Shown: positions 7,896 to 14,003 of the stretch, piece by piece
Layout of the letters: the number at the start of each line of letters is the position of its first letter
How positions within the stretch are numbered: the stretch's first letter is position 1
Origin: an uncultured Prochlorococcus sp.
GTDB lineage: Bacteria > Cyanobacteriota > Cyanobacteriia > PCC-6307 > Cyanobiaceae
Direction of reading: 5' to 3'
Length of the DNA: 46,146 nt
Assembly: GCA_902606505.1 (NCBI GenBank)
Contig: CACLGU010000006.1
Span: 1-46,146 of the forward strand
The notes under the pieces: model-generated
Database searches by the model: none
The model's input: only the letters and a program-made list of their open reading frames with translations
What the model was told of the DNA's origin: nothing
Made by a program: the position numbers and the translations under genes

Positions 7896-8192
7896 ATGAC
7901 TGTTCATCAAGATTACGAAATAAAAATCAATCTAAATGAATTGATTGAGAAGAGAATTCCATGTTGTGATTTACTTCATCCTGATCATTGTCTAACAGAA
8001 CAACAAGTCTCTGAAATAGCACATGATATTCGTATGGATTTAAATTTGCATGATCTTTACAAACAAGTGGATCAACACATTATGAATTATGTGAATGCAG
8101 CTGGTATTGATAACAAAGATCATTGGGTTGAACCCCATCTACCAGATTTGGAAAGAGATTTAAAAGAAGAAGTTGGTATAGAATTTGATTAA
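7896..8192 (+). CDS. Conserved-looking hypothetical protein, 98 aa
   Basis: Start ATG at 7896, end TAA at 8192. The protein is acidic, rich in His, Asp, Glu and Cys (EKRIPCCDLLHPDHCLTEQQ near residues 18-37), and predicted mostly helical. The CC...H..DHC cluster could bind a metal, but I know no family to support that. A TTGACT box at 7836-7841 with a weak TAAACA box 17 bases later could be its promoter. The frame and codon use are those of a genuine gene; function unknown. Confidence 0.65.
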   Translation: MTVHQDYEIKINLNELIEKRIPCCDLLHPDHCLTEQQVSEIAHDIRMDLNLHDLYKQVDQHIMNYVNAAGIDNKDHWVEPHLPDLERDLKEEVGIEFD

Positions 8193-8213
8193 TCATTTTT
8201 TCTACAAAAAAGA

Positions 8214-8363
8214 TCAATATATGTATTTTTTTTCTAAATCATCTATTAATTTATAAATACTTTTTGCTGATCTCTTTCTTTTTTTTAAAATTGTAAAAAC
8301 TATAAACCCAATCAATCCTGAAATAATAGGTGTGATAAAAATTATTCCATGATTCATAACCAT
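8214..8363 (-). CDS. Small single-pass membrane protein, 49 aa
   Basis: Two in-frame ATGs exist, at 8363 (49 aa) and 8357 (47 aa); the stop TGA is at 8214. After a short N-terminus there is one clear transmembrane helix (IIFITPIISGLIGFIVFTIL), then a positively charged stop-transfer patch KKRKRS and a helical tail ending EKKYIY. The positive-inside rule places the tail in the cytoplasm. Family and function are unknown; the composition is typical of small cyanobacterial membrane proteins. Confidence 0.55.
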   Translation of the reverse strand: MVMNHGIIFITPIISGLIGFIVFTILKKRKRSAKSIYKLIDDLEKKYIY

Positions 8364-8558
8364 CTAACAGAAGTATATTATTTAAATTATTAAAAAGTCT
8401 GACTCAATAAAATAGGTACTTTATACAAATATTTCACTATAAACAATTAAGTTTTTTTATAAAGAAGTGAAATAATTAAAATTTTTTGTAAATTATGTAG
8501 ATATAAATTTAATGAATTAAAGATAGTGATTAATTATTTTGCCTTAACAGTAACTGAG

Positions 8559-8708
8559 ATGGGGATCGGTAAAATAGAGTTAGTAGTTATTGGCTCAGTA
8601 ATTTTAATATTTCCAATTTTATTTGTTTATTCATCTAAAAACCTTGATGCTAAGGGGGTTTTTGAATGGATGATGGAGAAACCTAATGATTGGATAGGTA
8701 AAAAATAA
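8559..8708 (+). CDS. Small membrane protein, 49 aa
   Basis: One strong transmembrane helix near the N-terminus (ELVVIGSVILIFPILFVY) is followed by a soluble tail (LDAKGVFEWMMEKPNDWIGKK). I prefer the ATG at 8559; a GTG at 8526 in the same frame would add 11 residues without an evident Shine-Dalgarno. The tail with two Trp and a final GKK looks conserved in style, but I recognise no family. Confidence 0.6.
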   Translation: MGIGKIELVVIGSVILIFPILFVYSSKNLDAKGVFEWMMEKPNDWIGKK

Positions 8709-8730
8709 AACTTTAACAATTTACATTTTT

Positions 8731-9072
8731 CTAGTTAAATTTCAAATTTTCTAAATTACTAATTTCAAAATCATAAACCTGGCAATTATTTTCTAAATCA
8801 TTAACTATTAAATTTTTTAGAAGAGAATAATCTATCAACTTATTGAATTTATTATTTTTAAATTCCTTATTAGTCTCTCCAATAGCAAAAGCCAAAGCTC
8901 CTTCATAAGAAATACCAAATTTGGTAGTGTTGCAGTAAGTTCTAGTGAACTTGTTAGAAATCTTTTTAGTATACTTTTCAAGAGTTTTAGAAGAAGTATC
9001 TAATGAGTAAACTGGGCTACTAAATAGAAAAAGCAAAGTTAAAGTGAATATCGCAAAAACTCTTTTGAGCAT
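8731..9072 (-). CDS. Secreted hypothetical protein, 113 aa
   Basis: The N-terminus MLKRVFAIFTLTLLFLFSS followed by PVYSLD is a classical Sec signal peptide with likely cleavage after VYS (about residue 23). The mature part is about 90 residues, Asn/Lys-rich, with two Cys (in TYCNTTKFG and ENNCQVYD) that could form a disulfide in the periplasm or thylakoid lumen. The middle (SYEGALAFAIGETNKEF) looks like a conserved core. I do not recognise the family. Start ATG at 9072 is the only sensible one. Confidence 0.65.
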   Translation of the reverse strand: MLKRVFAIFTLTLLFLFSSPVYSLDTSSKTLEKYTKKISNKFTRTYCNTTKFGISYEGALAFAIGETNKEFKNNKFNKLIDYSLLKNLIVNDLENNCQVYDFEISNLENLKFN

Positions 9073-9178
9073 AATGTTTCATAAATTACAAAATTTAATA
9101 TAGTTTAGAATTTAACTCTGACGACTATGTTTTATTAAAAATATAGAAATTAAAAATTTATTAACCACAATAGCTATT

Positions 9179-9274
9179 TCATATTTTTGAAGATAAAAAC
9201 TCTCTAAATGAGTATTTTATAGTTTGAATTTTTTTTGGTAGTTTTTTTAAAAAACGCCTAAATGCTTTTGGCAT
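9179..9274 (-). CDS. Putative 31-aa basic peptide
   Basis: ATG at 9274, TGA at 9179. The product is strongly basic (11 Lys/Arg of 31) and could form an amphipathic helix (AFRRFLKKLPKKIQTIKYSF). Its length is at the limit of what can be judged by eye. It is listed because the frame is clean and lies alone in a roughly 370-base gap (9073-9440); otherwise that gap shows nothing recognisable. Confidence 0.3.
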   Translation of the reverse strand: MPKAFRRFLKKLPKKIQTIKYSFREFLSSKI

Positions 9275-9440
9275 AATAAAAATCCATATCAATAATTAAT
9301 AGATAACAAATAATACATGGGTATTCAATAATAATTATCCAAAAAAAAAGTAAATTAATTATTAAATATATGGATTGAGCTATGGAAATGTATTTGAACA
9401 TGAATTATTGTTTAATTTAAGTATTAAATTCAAAATTAAT

Positions 9441-9635
9441 ATGGCACTACCAGAACTTATTTATGCTCCTATTGATGGCGGAACAATACATAGATATGAA
9501 ATTAGTGGTGGCAAGAGAAAATTTTTAAGATTTATAGGTTGTTATTTGGGACAATGTAATTTCCACAAAAATATTGATGATGCTATTGATTACATAAAAA
9601 ATTTGAAAGAATCACAAAAGATACAAAAAACATGA
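9441..9635 (+). CDS. Hypothetical protein, 64 aa
   Basis: The frame is open from 9375 with a TTG, but the ATG at 9441 gives the more natural start (MALPELIYAPIDGGTIHRYE). The product is a small soluble alpha/beta-looking protein with one Cys pair region (FIGCYLGQCNF) and a C-terminal helix (IDDAIDYIKNLKESQK). No family recognised. It ends 157 bases before the Rieske oxygenase gene on the same strand. Confidence 0.5.
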   Translation: MALPELIYAPIDGGTIHRYEISGGKRKFLRFIGCYLGQCNFHKNIDDAIDYIKNLKESQKIQKT

Positions 9636-9792
9636 AATAAAGATACATAGATACGAAAGAGACTAAATATTTTTCGATAACTACATAATTATTGCTACAA
9701 ATAATAGAGAATTTTCTTTTTATAAGAAATTGATTATTTACTTGGGTTATAGTTCCGAAAGATAAACAGTCATTAAAAAAAGAAATTAATTT

Positions 9793-11115
9793 ATGGAAAA
9801 CAGACAAATTAATTTTTTTAAATCAAAAGACTTTAATACCGTTCTTAAGCCATTTAAAAAAGGAACGTTAGTAAAAATTGACTCGTTTGATATTAGAGAA
9901 AATCAAAAAGAATTAAATATAGGTTTATTTGGTTGGTATGCAATTTGTCCCTCTAAAGAACTAAAAAAAAATAAGCTATATTATTTTTCACTCTATGATG
10001 AGCCTCTTGTTCTTTATAGAGATGAAAATAAAAACGTTAGGTGTATTAAAAATATTTGTCCACACAGAGGCGCCTCCTTTTTTGGAGGAACACTATCAGA
10101 TGGAGTAATAACCTGCCCATATCATGGAGCTAAGTTTTCATCTGGAGGAAGTTGCCAAAATCTCGACAGAATAACATGTCGCCATATAGTTGATAATAAC
10201 TACGATAACTACGCCAAAAGAATTCATTTATCTCAATACAAAACTACAGAAAAAAATGGATATATTTTTGTACACTTTTCAAAAAAATCTGAGACTGATT
10301 TAAATAATATAAGTGAAGATACACCTATAGGTAACTACGAATTATATGAAAATGGGTTTTATCATAAGGATTATGTCTTTGAGGAGGTATTAGTTGACTT
10401 CAAATGTGATTGGTCAAGGATTATTGAAAATCACCTAGATATCCTTCATATCTTTTGGGTTCATGGCGATACAATCCCTGATAAAGATGTGAATAAAAAC
10501 GTACTAGTTAGTTTTAACCAGAAAATTAATATTAATCCCAAATACATTGAAAGTATTTATTATTATAAGAATGACCCTACAAAAGAATTTATTCGGATAA
10601 AATACATACCTCCAGGAAGGATATTAATTTACAAAGGCGATCCTTCCTCATCAAGATATTTACAAGTTTTAGATCATATTCCTCTAGGAAACAACAAAGC
10701 AAGAGTAATAGTCAGACACTATAGGAAATTTCTACAAAATAAACTACTTAATAACCTCTTATTATTTAAAGAGACTCAAAGAAAAATTTTTTATAAGATA
10801 TTCGATGAGGATTATATGATTTTAAAAACACAAACATATAATCACGATATGGGATTTATAAGTGAGGATGAAATAAAATTATTGGGAGAAGATAGAATAA
10901 TAAATTATTTTTGGAAGTGGTACAAGAAGTCTGAAGATAAAGATAAACCATGGAAAAATATTAACAAAACCCAAAATCTTGATGTATACGACAAAGTGAT
11001 ATTGAAATATCCTCCTGAGATAAAGAAGTTAGAAATTGCAAATAATATAGATATTATTAGAAAAACATTTGTAAGGTTTGCTGCTCCGCTTATATTTTTT
11101 ATGTTAATAATATAA
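9793..11115 (+). CDS. Rieske non-heme iron oxygenase, PaO/Lls1-like
   Basis: The 440-aa product has an N-terminal Rieske [2Fe-2S] domain with C89-x-H91 and C108-x2-H111 (CPHRGASFFGG and CPYHG), and a catalytic domain whose mononuclear iron site fits N213, D216, H219 and H224 in IENHLDILHIFWVHGD. A hydrophobic C-terminal segment (RFAAPLIFFMLII) would anchor it to a membrane. This layout is that of the pheophorbide a oxygenase/Lls1/chlorophyllide a oxygenase group, although it is shorter than plant PaO and I see no C-terminal CxxC. The substrate is unknown. It starts a run with a 33-aa membrane peptide and an ABC ATPase. Confidence 0.85.
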   Translation: MENRQINFFKSKDFNTVLKPFKKGTLVKIDSFDIRENQKELNIGLFGWYAICPSKELKKNKLYYFSLYDEPLVLYRDENKNVRCIKNICPHRGASFFGGTLSDGVITCPYHGAKFSSGGSCQNLDRITCRHIVDNNYDNYAKRIHLSQYKTTEKNGYIFVHFSKKSETDLNNISEDTPIGNYELYENGFYHKDYVFEEVLVDFKCDWSRIIENHLDILHIFWVHGDTIPDKDVNKNVLVSFNQKININPKYIESIYYYKNDPTKEFIRIKYIPPGRILIYKGDPSSSRYLQVLDHIPLGNNKARVIVRHYRKFLQNKLLNNLLLFKETQRKIFYKIFDEDYMILKTQTYNHDMGFISEDEIKLLGEDRIINYFWKWYKKSEDKDKPWKNINKTQNLDVYDKVILKYPPEIKKLEIANNIDIIRKTFVRFAAPLIFFMLII

Positions 11116-11118
11116 TTT

Positions 11119-11220
11119 ATGAAGAAAGTAAATAGACCTTCATGGTTGAATTGGCTTTATCTATTTATATTTATTTTAAGCTCGATTCAATTGATTATAT
11201 TTTGGAGTAATAAGTTTTAG
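11119..11220 (+). CDS. 33-aa single-pass membrane peptide
   Basis: ATG at 11119, three bases after the oxygenase stop; TAG at 11218-11220 shares its last base with the GTG start of the ABC ATPase. The peptide is one transmembrane helix (LYLFIFILSSIQLIIFW) after a short basic, Trp-containing N-terminus. The tight coupling on both sides argues that it is translated. It may be a small membrane partner of the oxygenase or of the ATPase. No family recognised. Confidence 0.6.
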   Translation: MKKVNRPSWLNWLYLFIFILSSIQLIIFWSNKF

Positions 11221-12008
11221 TGTTTAATAAATTTTGGTTTGACGCAAAAAATATAAATTGTTTTAAAAATGACTTTAGAGTAATTAAAGATTTAAATTTA
11301 AAGATAGCGTATTCAGAAAATGTAGCATTAATTGGACCAAATGGTTCAGGTAAATCATCCTTAATTGAAATAATTAATAGAAATATATACCCAGTAGTAG
11401 CTAATGAATCGAAACTGAAGATATTTGACAAAGAACTTATAAATTTATGGGAACTAAGAAAAAAAATAAGTACCGTAAATAATGATATAAAAAATAGAAT
11501 AAATCCAAATTTACAAGTTTTTGATCTAATTTTAAGTGGACTATATGGAAAATATTGTTACGTAAAAACTAAATCTGAAAGAGATTCTTATGAGGTTGAG
11601 AAAATCATGAAGAAAATGAATATTTCAAATTTATCTAAAAAGAATTTTTCATATTTATCAGATGGGGAAAAAGAAATATCACTCATTGCAAGGGCATTAA
11701 TCAAAAAACCAGATATTTTAATCTTAGATGAACCAATTGCGAATTTAGATTATAAATCAAAGTTTTTTGTTATTGATAAGGTTAATGAATTATCAAAATT
11801 AAATACTAAAATATTATGCGTCACTCATGATATTTCAACGATTACAAAAATTTATGACCGGGTCATAATGCTAAAAGATGGCAAAATAATCGCTGATGGA
11901 GATCAAAATAAGGTCATAAATAGTGAAAATCTTAATATGTTATTTGGTATCCAAGTAGAGGTAACCAATAATAACGGACATTGGAATATAAAAAGATTAT
12001 CTAAATAA
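11220..12008 (+). CDS. Solitary ABC transporter ATP-binding protein
   Basis: A 262-aa ATPase with Walker A GPNGSGKSS (about residues 39-47), signature variant LSDGEKEISLIARAL, Walker B ILILDEPIANLD and H-loop CVTHD. The D in place of the second G of the LSGGQ signature, together with the short length and single domain, suggests the ModF/YlmA-like solitary group, not a typical importer subunit. No permease or binding protein is adjacent. It begins with GTG overlapping the preceding 33-aa peptide by one base, and its 3' end overlaps the convergent zinc-ribbon gene by eight bases. Substrate unknown; context suggests iron or tetrapyrrole physiology. Confidence 0.8.
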   Translation: MFNKFWFDAKNINCFKNDFRVIKDLNLKIAYSENVALIGPNGSGKSSLIEIINRNIYPVVANESKLKIFDKELINLWELRKKISTVNNDIKNRINPNLQVFDLILSGLYGKYCYVKTKSERDSYEVEKIMKKMNISNLSKKNFSYLSDGEKEISLIARALIKKPDILILDEPIANLDYKSKFFVIDKVNELSKLNTKILCVTHDISTITKIYDRVIMLKDGKIIADGDQNKVINSENLNMLFGIQVEVTNNNGHWNIKRLSK

Positions 12009-12189
12009 CAATTATAAAAATAGCTATCGCAATAGCAAGAAATACTAATTTTTTACTTTTTAAAAATGAAGAGGATTTATTTTTAAATGAAGAAGATCCA
12101 CATTTAGAACATACAATCTTACCTCCTAAAGATCGGTCTGAGACGAATGAAGAACTTCCACAATTAAAACAAACTCTATTTACACTCAT
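12001..12189 (-). CDS. Zinc-ribbon protein with C-terminal membrane helix
   Basis: The 62-aa product has two CxxC knuckles, C7-x2-C10 and C27-x2-C30, separated by 16 residues as in small zinc ribbons (or rubredoxin-like iron sites), followed by a Ser/Lys linker and a C-terminal transmembrane helix (KLVFLAIAIAIFIIVI). It would be tail-anchored with the metal site in the cytoplasm. It diverges from the CRP-family gene across an intergenic region carrying two Fur-box-like sites. Function unknown. Confidence 0.7.
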   Translation of the reverse strand: MSVNRVCFNCGSSSFVSDRSLGGKIVCSKCGSSSFKNKSSSFLKSKKLVFLAIAIAIFIIVI

Positions 12190-12262
12190 CTAAAAAAATT
12201 TAACAATTCTATCTAAATTATATTCCTAAATACTATGTAAAGAAAAACTTCAGAAATATGAT

Positions 12263-12281
12263 GATAATGAGAATCTATTGC
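12263..12281 (+). promoter_or_regulatory. Fur-box-like site (distal)
   Basis: The 19-mer GATAATGAGAATCTATTGC matches the classical Fur consensus GATAATGATAATCATTATC at 14 of 19 positions, including the first eight. It ends on the -35 box of the CRP promoter and lies 73 bases upstream of the zinc-ribbon start codon on the other strand, so it could serve either gene. Confidence 0.5.
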
Positions 12282-12306
12282 AATAAGTTAATTTATAGTG
12301 CATAAT
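12278..12306 (+). promoter_or_regulatory. Sigma70 promoter of the CRP-family gene
   Basis: TTGCAA (12278-12283), 17 bases, CATAAT (12301-12306). The predicted start of transcription near 12313 would fall inside the second Fur-box-like site and leave a leader of about 25 bases before the ATG at 12338. Confidence 0.6.
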
Positions 12307-12307
12307 T

Positions 12308-12326
12308 GATAATAATTCTCATTATC
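12308..12326 (+). promoter_or_regulatory. Fur box at the CRP-family promoter
   Basis: GATAATAATTCTCATTATC matches the classical Fur consensus at 16 of 19 positions and keeps both outer half-sites (GATAAT and ATTATC) intact. It begins one base after the -10 box and ends 11 bases before the start codon. A protein bound there would block transcription, the classic position for iron-dependent repression. Confidence 0.75.
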
Positions 12327-12337
12327 ATTTTTCATTA

Positions 12338-12925
12338 ATGAATTTCCATAATTATGGAGAATCTCCGTCTAAATCAGTAAGGATAGTAACTGGACAATCC
12401 GTTTTAATAGACCCTTCATCTCGACCAAAAGGCACATGCCTAGAAGTTGAGAGTGGAATAGCAAGAGTTTATTGTCCTTGTGAAGAAACTGAAGGAATGA
12501 CACTCGCATTTTTGCAATCAGGAGATCAATTAAGAACGGATCTTTTATGTAGCGAAGGTGTCTGTGTTGAAGCACTAACAGATTTGTCTTTTCACAGCAA
12601 TGTAAATATCGATGAGAATATTGGTTTTGATGCAGTAAATGAATGGACTTTGCAACTCCTAAGGATTAGACACTTAGGAAATGCAGAACAGCGATTACAA
12701 GCGTTGTTTTCAATACTAGTAAATCGTCTAGGCAGAAGATGTGGTCAATGGTGTGAATTACCTTTTAGGTTAACTCATGAAAGGATTGGTGAATTAATCG
12801 GTTCTACACGAGTAACATCAACAAGATTAATTTCTAAATTAAGATCATCTGAGTTATTATTAGCTCCTATTGGAACCCAAACAGTCAGTGTTGCTCCTTC
12901 TTTTATTGAAACATCGCCGCTATAA
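12338..12925 (+). CDS. CRP/FNR-family regulator, cysteine-rich
   Basis: A 195-aa protein with an N-terminal cupin-like sensory domain (about 10-90), a dimerisation helix and a C-terminal winged-helix domain whose recognition element is RLTHERIGELIGSTRVTSTR (about 144-163), the Crp pattern. It is shorter than typical Crp, and canonical cAMP-binding residues are not evident. Seven cysteines occur (34, 46, 48, 71, 76, 135, 139), in C-x-C, C-x4-C and C-x3-C spacing, which suggests an Fe-S or other metal/redox sensor in place of a nucleotide sensor. The Fur-box-like promoter and ferritin context point to iron-responsive control. Its targets are not shown by the sequence. Confidence 0.85.
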   Translation: MNFHNYGESPSKSVRIVTGQSVLIDPSSRPKGTCLEVESGIARVYCPCEETEGMTLAFLQSGDQLRTDLLCSEGVCVEALTDLSFHSNVNIDENIGFDAVNEWTLQLLRIRHLGNAEQRLQALFSILVNRLGRRCGQWCELPFRLTHERIGELIGSTRVTSTRLISKLRSSELLLAPIGTQTVSVAPSFIETSPL

Positions 12926-12929
12926 AAAT

Positions 12930-13220
12930 ATGAAGGAATCAGAATCACTTACTAACAACTTGTTAATGGAAGTTGAAGTTTTATCGAATAGACTCAAAAA
13001 TATCAAGCAATCCTTCAAAACTACAGAAAATAAAGCATTGAAGGGAAGGTTATACTCTGAAAACAAAAATATTTTTAAAAGAGTTAATGAGATTTATAAA
13101 ATAGCTGAGCTCTTAAATAAAAATAATACTGAGAAAATTAACTTTTCTAATTTACTTGTTGAAATAACTAAAAGAACATTGAATGAAAATAAATTTGAAA
13201 GAAATCTATTTTTTCTTTAA
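12930..13220 (+). CDS. Small helical protein, 96 aa
   Basis: The ATG at 12930, four bases after the CRP stop, is preferred; the frame is open further upstream only inside the CRP gene. The product is Lys/Asn/Glu-rich and predicted almost wholly helical or coiled-coil (LLMEVEVLSNRLKNIKQSF; FKRVNEIYKIAELLNKNN). Co-transcription with the regulator is likely. Its 3' end overlaps the convergent ferritin gene by 15 bases. No known family; a role in iron response is only inferred from position. Confidence 0.7.
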   Translation: MKESESLTNNLLMEVEVLSNRLKNIKQSFKTTENKALKGRLYSENKNIFKRVNEIYKIAELLNKNNTEKINFSNLLVEITKRTLNENKFERNLFFL

Positions 13221-13760
13221 ATCACTATCTATCAATAAGATTGCAGAAGGTTGATTAGAAGCAAACTTTACTTTACCAAGAATGTTTGCGAATTCATCTT
13301 CTGATTTTGTTTGAGCCTCAATGATTGGGTCTAAAAAAACGTTGGTTCTTGTATCTGAAATTCTTTCGGAAATAGAATAAAGTTGTTGCAGAGATGAAGT
13401 CAAATCAGCCTCCATGTTGAAAGAATAAGAAATCAGATCCTCTATTGAATCCCATGCTTGAACTGGTGCAGGAATTTCATCTAATTTTACTCTTTGTCCT
13501 CTTGCGATTAAGTAATCTGCAAATTTCTGAGCATGTTCCATTTCACCTTGTGATTCACCTAGAAAATATGACGCAAATCCATTTAAATCACGTTCTTGGA
13601 ACCAGAGGTATATAGAAAAATATTGAACATTGGCATATCTTTCCATTGTTAAATGTTCAAAAATATTATCCAATAAACTTTTGTCAATTGGTTGTGCAAC
13701 GGCTCTTCCAGATGGTCCGAAATTAATTAATTTCTTTAACTTTAGATTATTTTCTTTCAT
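13206..13760 (-). CDS. Non-heme ferritin
   Basis: Ferritin oxidises Fe(II) and stores it as a mineral inside a 24-subunit shell in the cytoplasm. The 184-aa four-helix protein shows the ferroxidase ligands expected of bacterial ferritins: Glu40 (TMERYANVQY), Glu73 and His76 (GESQGEMEHAQKF), Glu117 (FNMEADLTSSL) and Glu148/Gln150 with nearby acidic residues (IIEAQTKSEDEF). The N-terminus is about 20 residues longer than in E. coli FtnA. A probable -10 (TATTAT on the minus strand, near 13780-13790) fits the ATG at 13760. It sits between iron-related genes. Confidence 0.9.
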   Translation of the reverse strand: MKENNLKLKKLINFGPSGRAVAQPIDKSLLDNIFEHLTMERYANVQYFSIYLWFQERDLNGFASYFLGESQGEMEHAQKFADYLIARGQRVKLDEIPAPVQAWDSIEDLISYSFNMEADLTSSLQQLYSISERISDTRTNVFLDPIIEAQTKSEDEFANILGKVKFASNQPSAILLIDSDLKKK

Positions 13761-13844
13761 TGCCCAATAAGAAACTAATTAGATAATACAACATTTTGTA
13801 TAAATTAGTAATTTATTAATCCTTTAAATTAAATTAACTAATAT

Positions 13845-13863
13845 GATAATGAAAATCAATCTC
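13845..13863 (+). promoter_or_regulatory. Fur box upstream of the Cys-rich peptide and ferritin
   Basis: GATAATGAAAATCAATCTC matches the Fur consensus at 16 of 19 positions. A TAATAT -10-like box (13839-13844) lies directly in front, so for the + strand gene at 13874 the site would cover the transcription start, the same geometry as at the CRP gene. It is 85 bases upstream of the ferritin start on the other strand, probably too far to block that promoter. Confidence 0.65.
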
Positions 13864-13873
13864 AATACTATAA

Positions 13874-13996
13874 ATGAATTTACAGTACAGTTTATCTGAA
13901 CTGCTATTAACTAATAAAATATATAAAAGTAAAAAAAAGAAATGTAAAAAGAAAAAATGCTCTAATTGGAAAGGGGGCAAGTGTAATTGCCTATAA
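13874..13996 (+). CDS. 40-aa Cys/Lys-rich peptide, putative metal binder
   Basis: ATG at 13874, TAA ending at 13996. After a polar N-terminus of about 15 residues comes a Lys-rich segment and then CKKKKCSNWKGGKCNCL, so the last 17 residues hold four cysteines in C-x4-C-x7-C-x-C spacing. This resembles a miniature metallothionein or metal-binding knuckle, but I know of no matching family. A Fur-box-like site ends 10 bases before the ATG, and the gene lies between ferritin and a ferric-iron ABC ATPase, whose 3' end is seven bases away. A real, iron-regulated gene is an inference. Confidence 0.5.
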   Translation: MNLQYSLSELLLTNKIYKSKKKKCKKKKCSNWKGGKCNCL

Positions 13997-14003
13997 AAAT
14001 AGT

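Noticed and set aside
5690..9792. Mobile genomic island or prophage
   Set aside because: Low gene density and many orphans suggest variability, but no integrase, transposase, tRNA target or flanking direct repeat can be seen.
9583..9807. 74-codon frame on the - strand
   Set aside because: It overlaps the end of the 64-aa gene and the start of the Rieske oxygenase, is composed mostly of aromatic and hydrophobic residues expected of AT-rich antisense, and has no sensible upstream region.
12870..12929. Longer N-terminus for the 96-aa protein (start at 12870)
   Set aside because: It would lie inside the CRP-family gene; the ATG at 12930, four bases after that gene's stop, is the more natural start.
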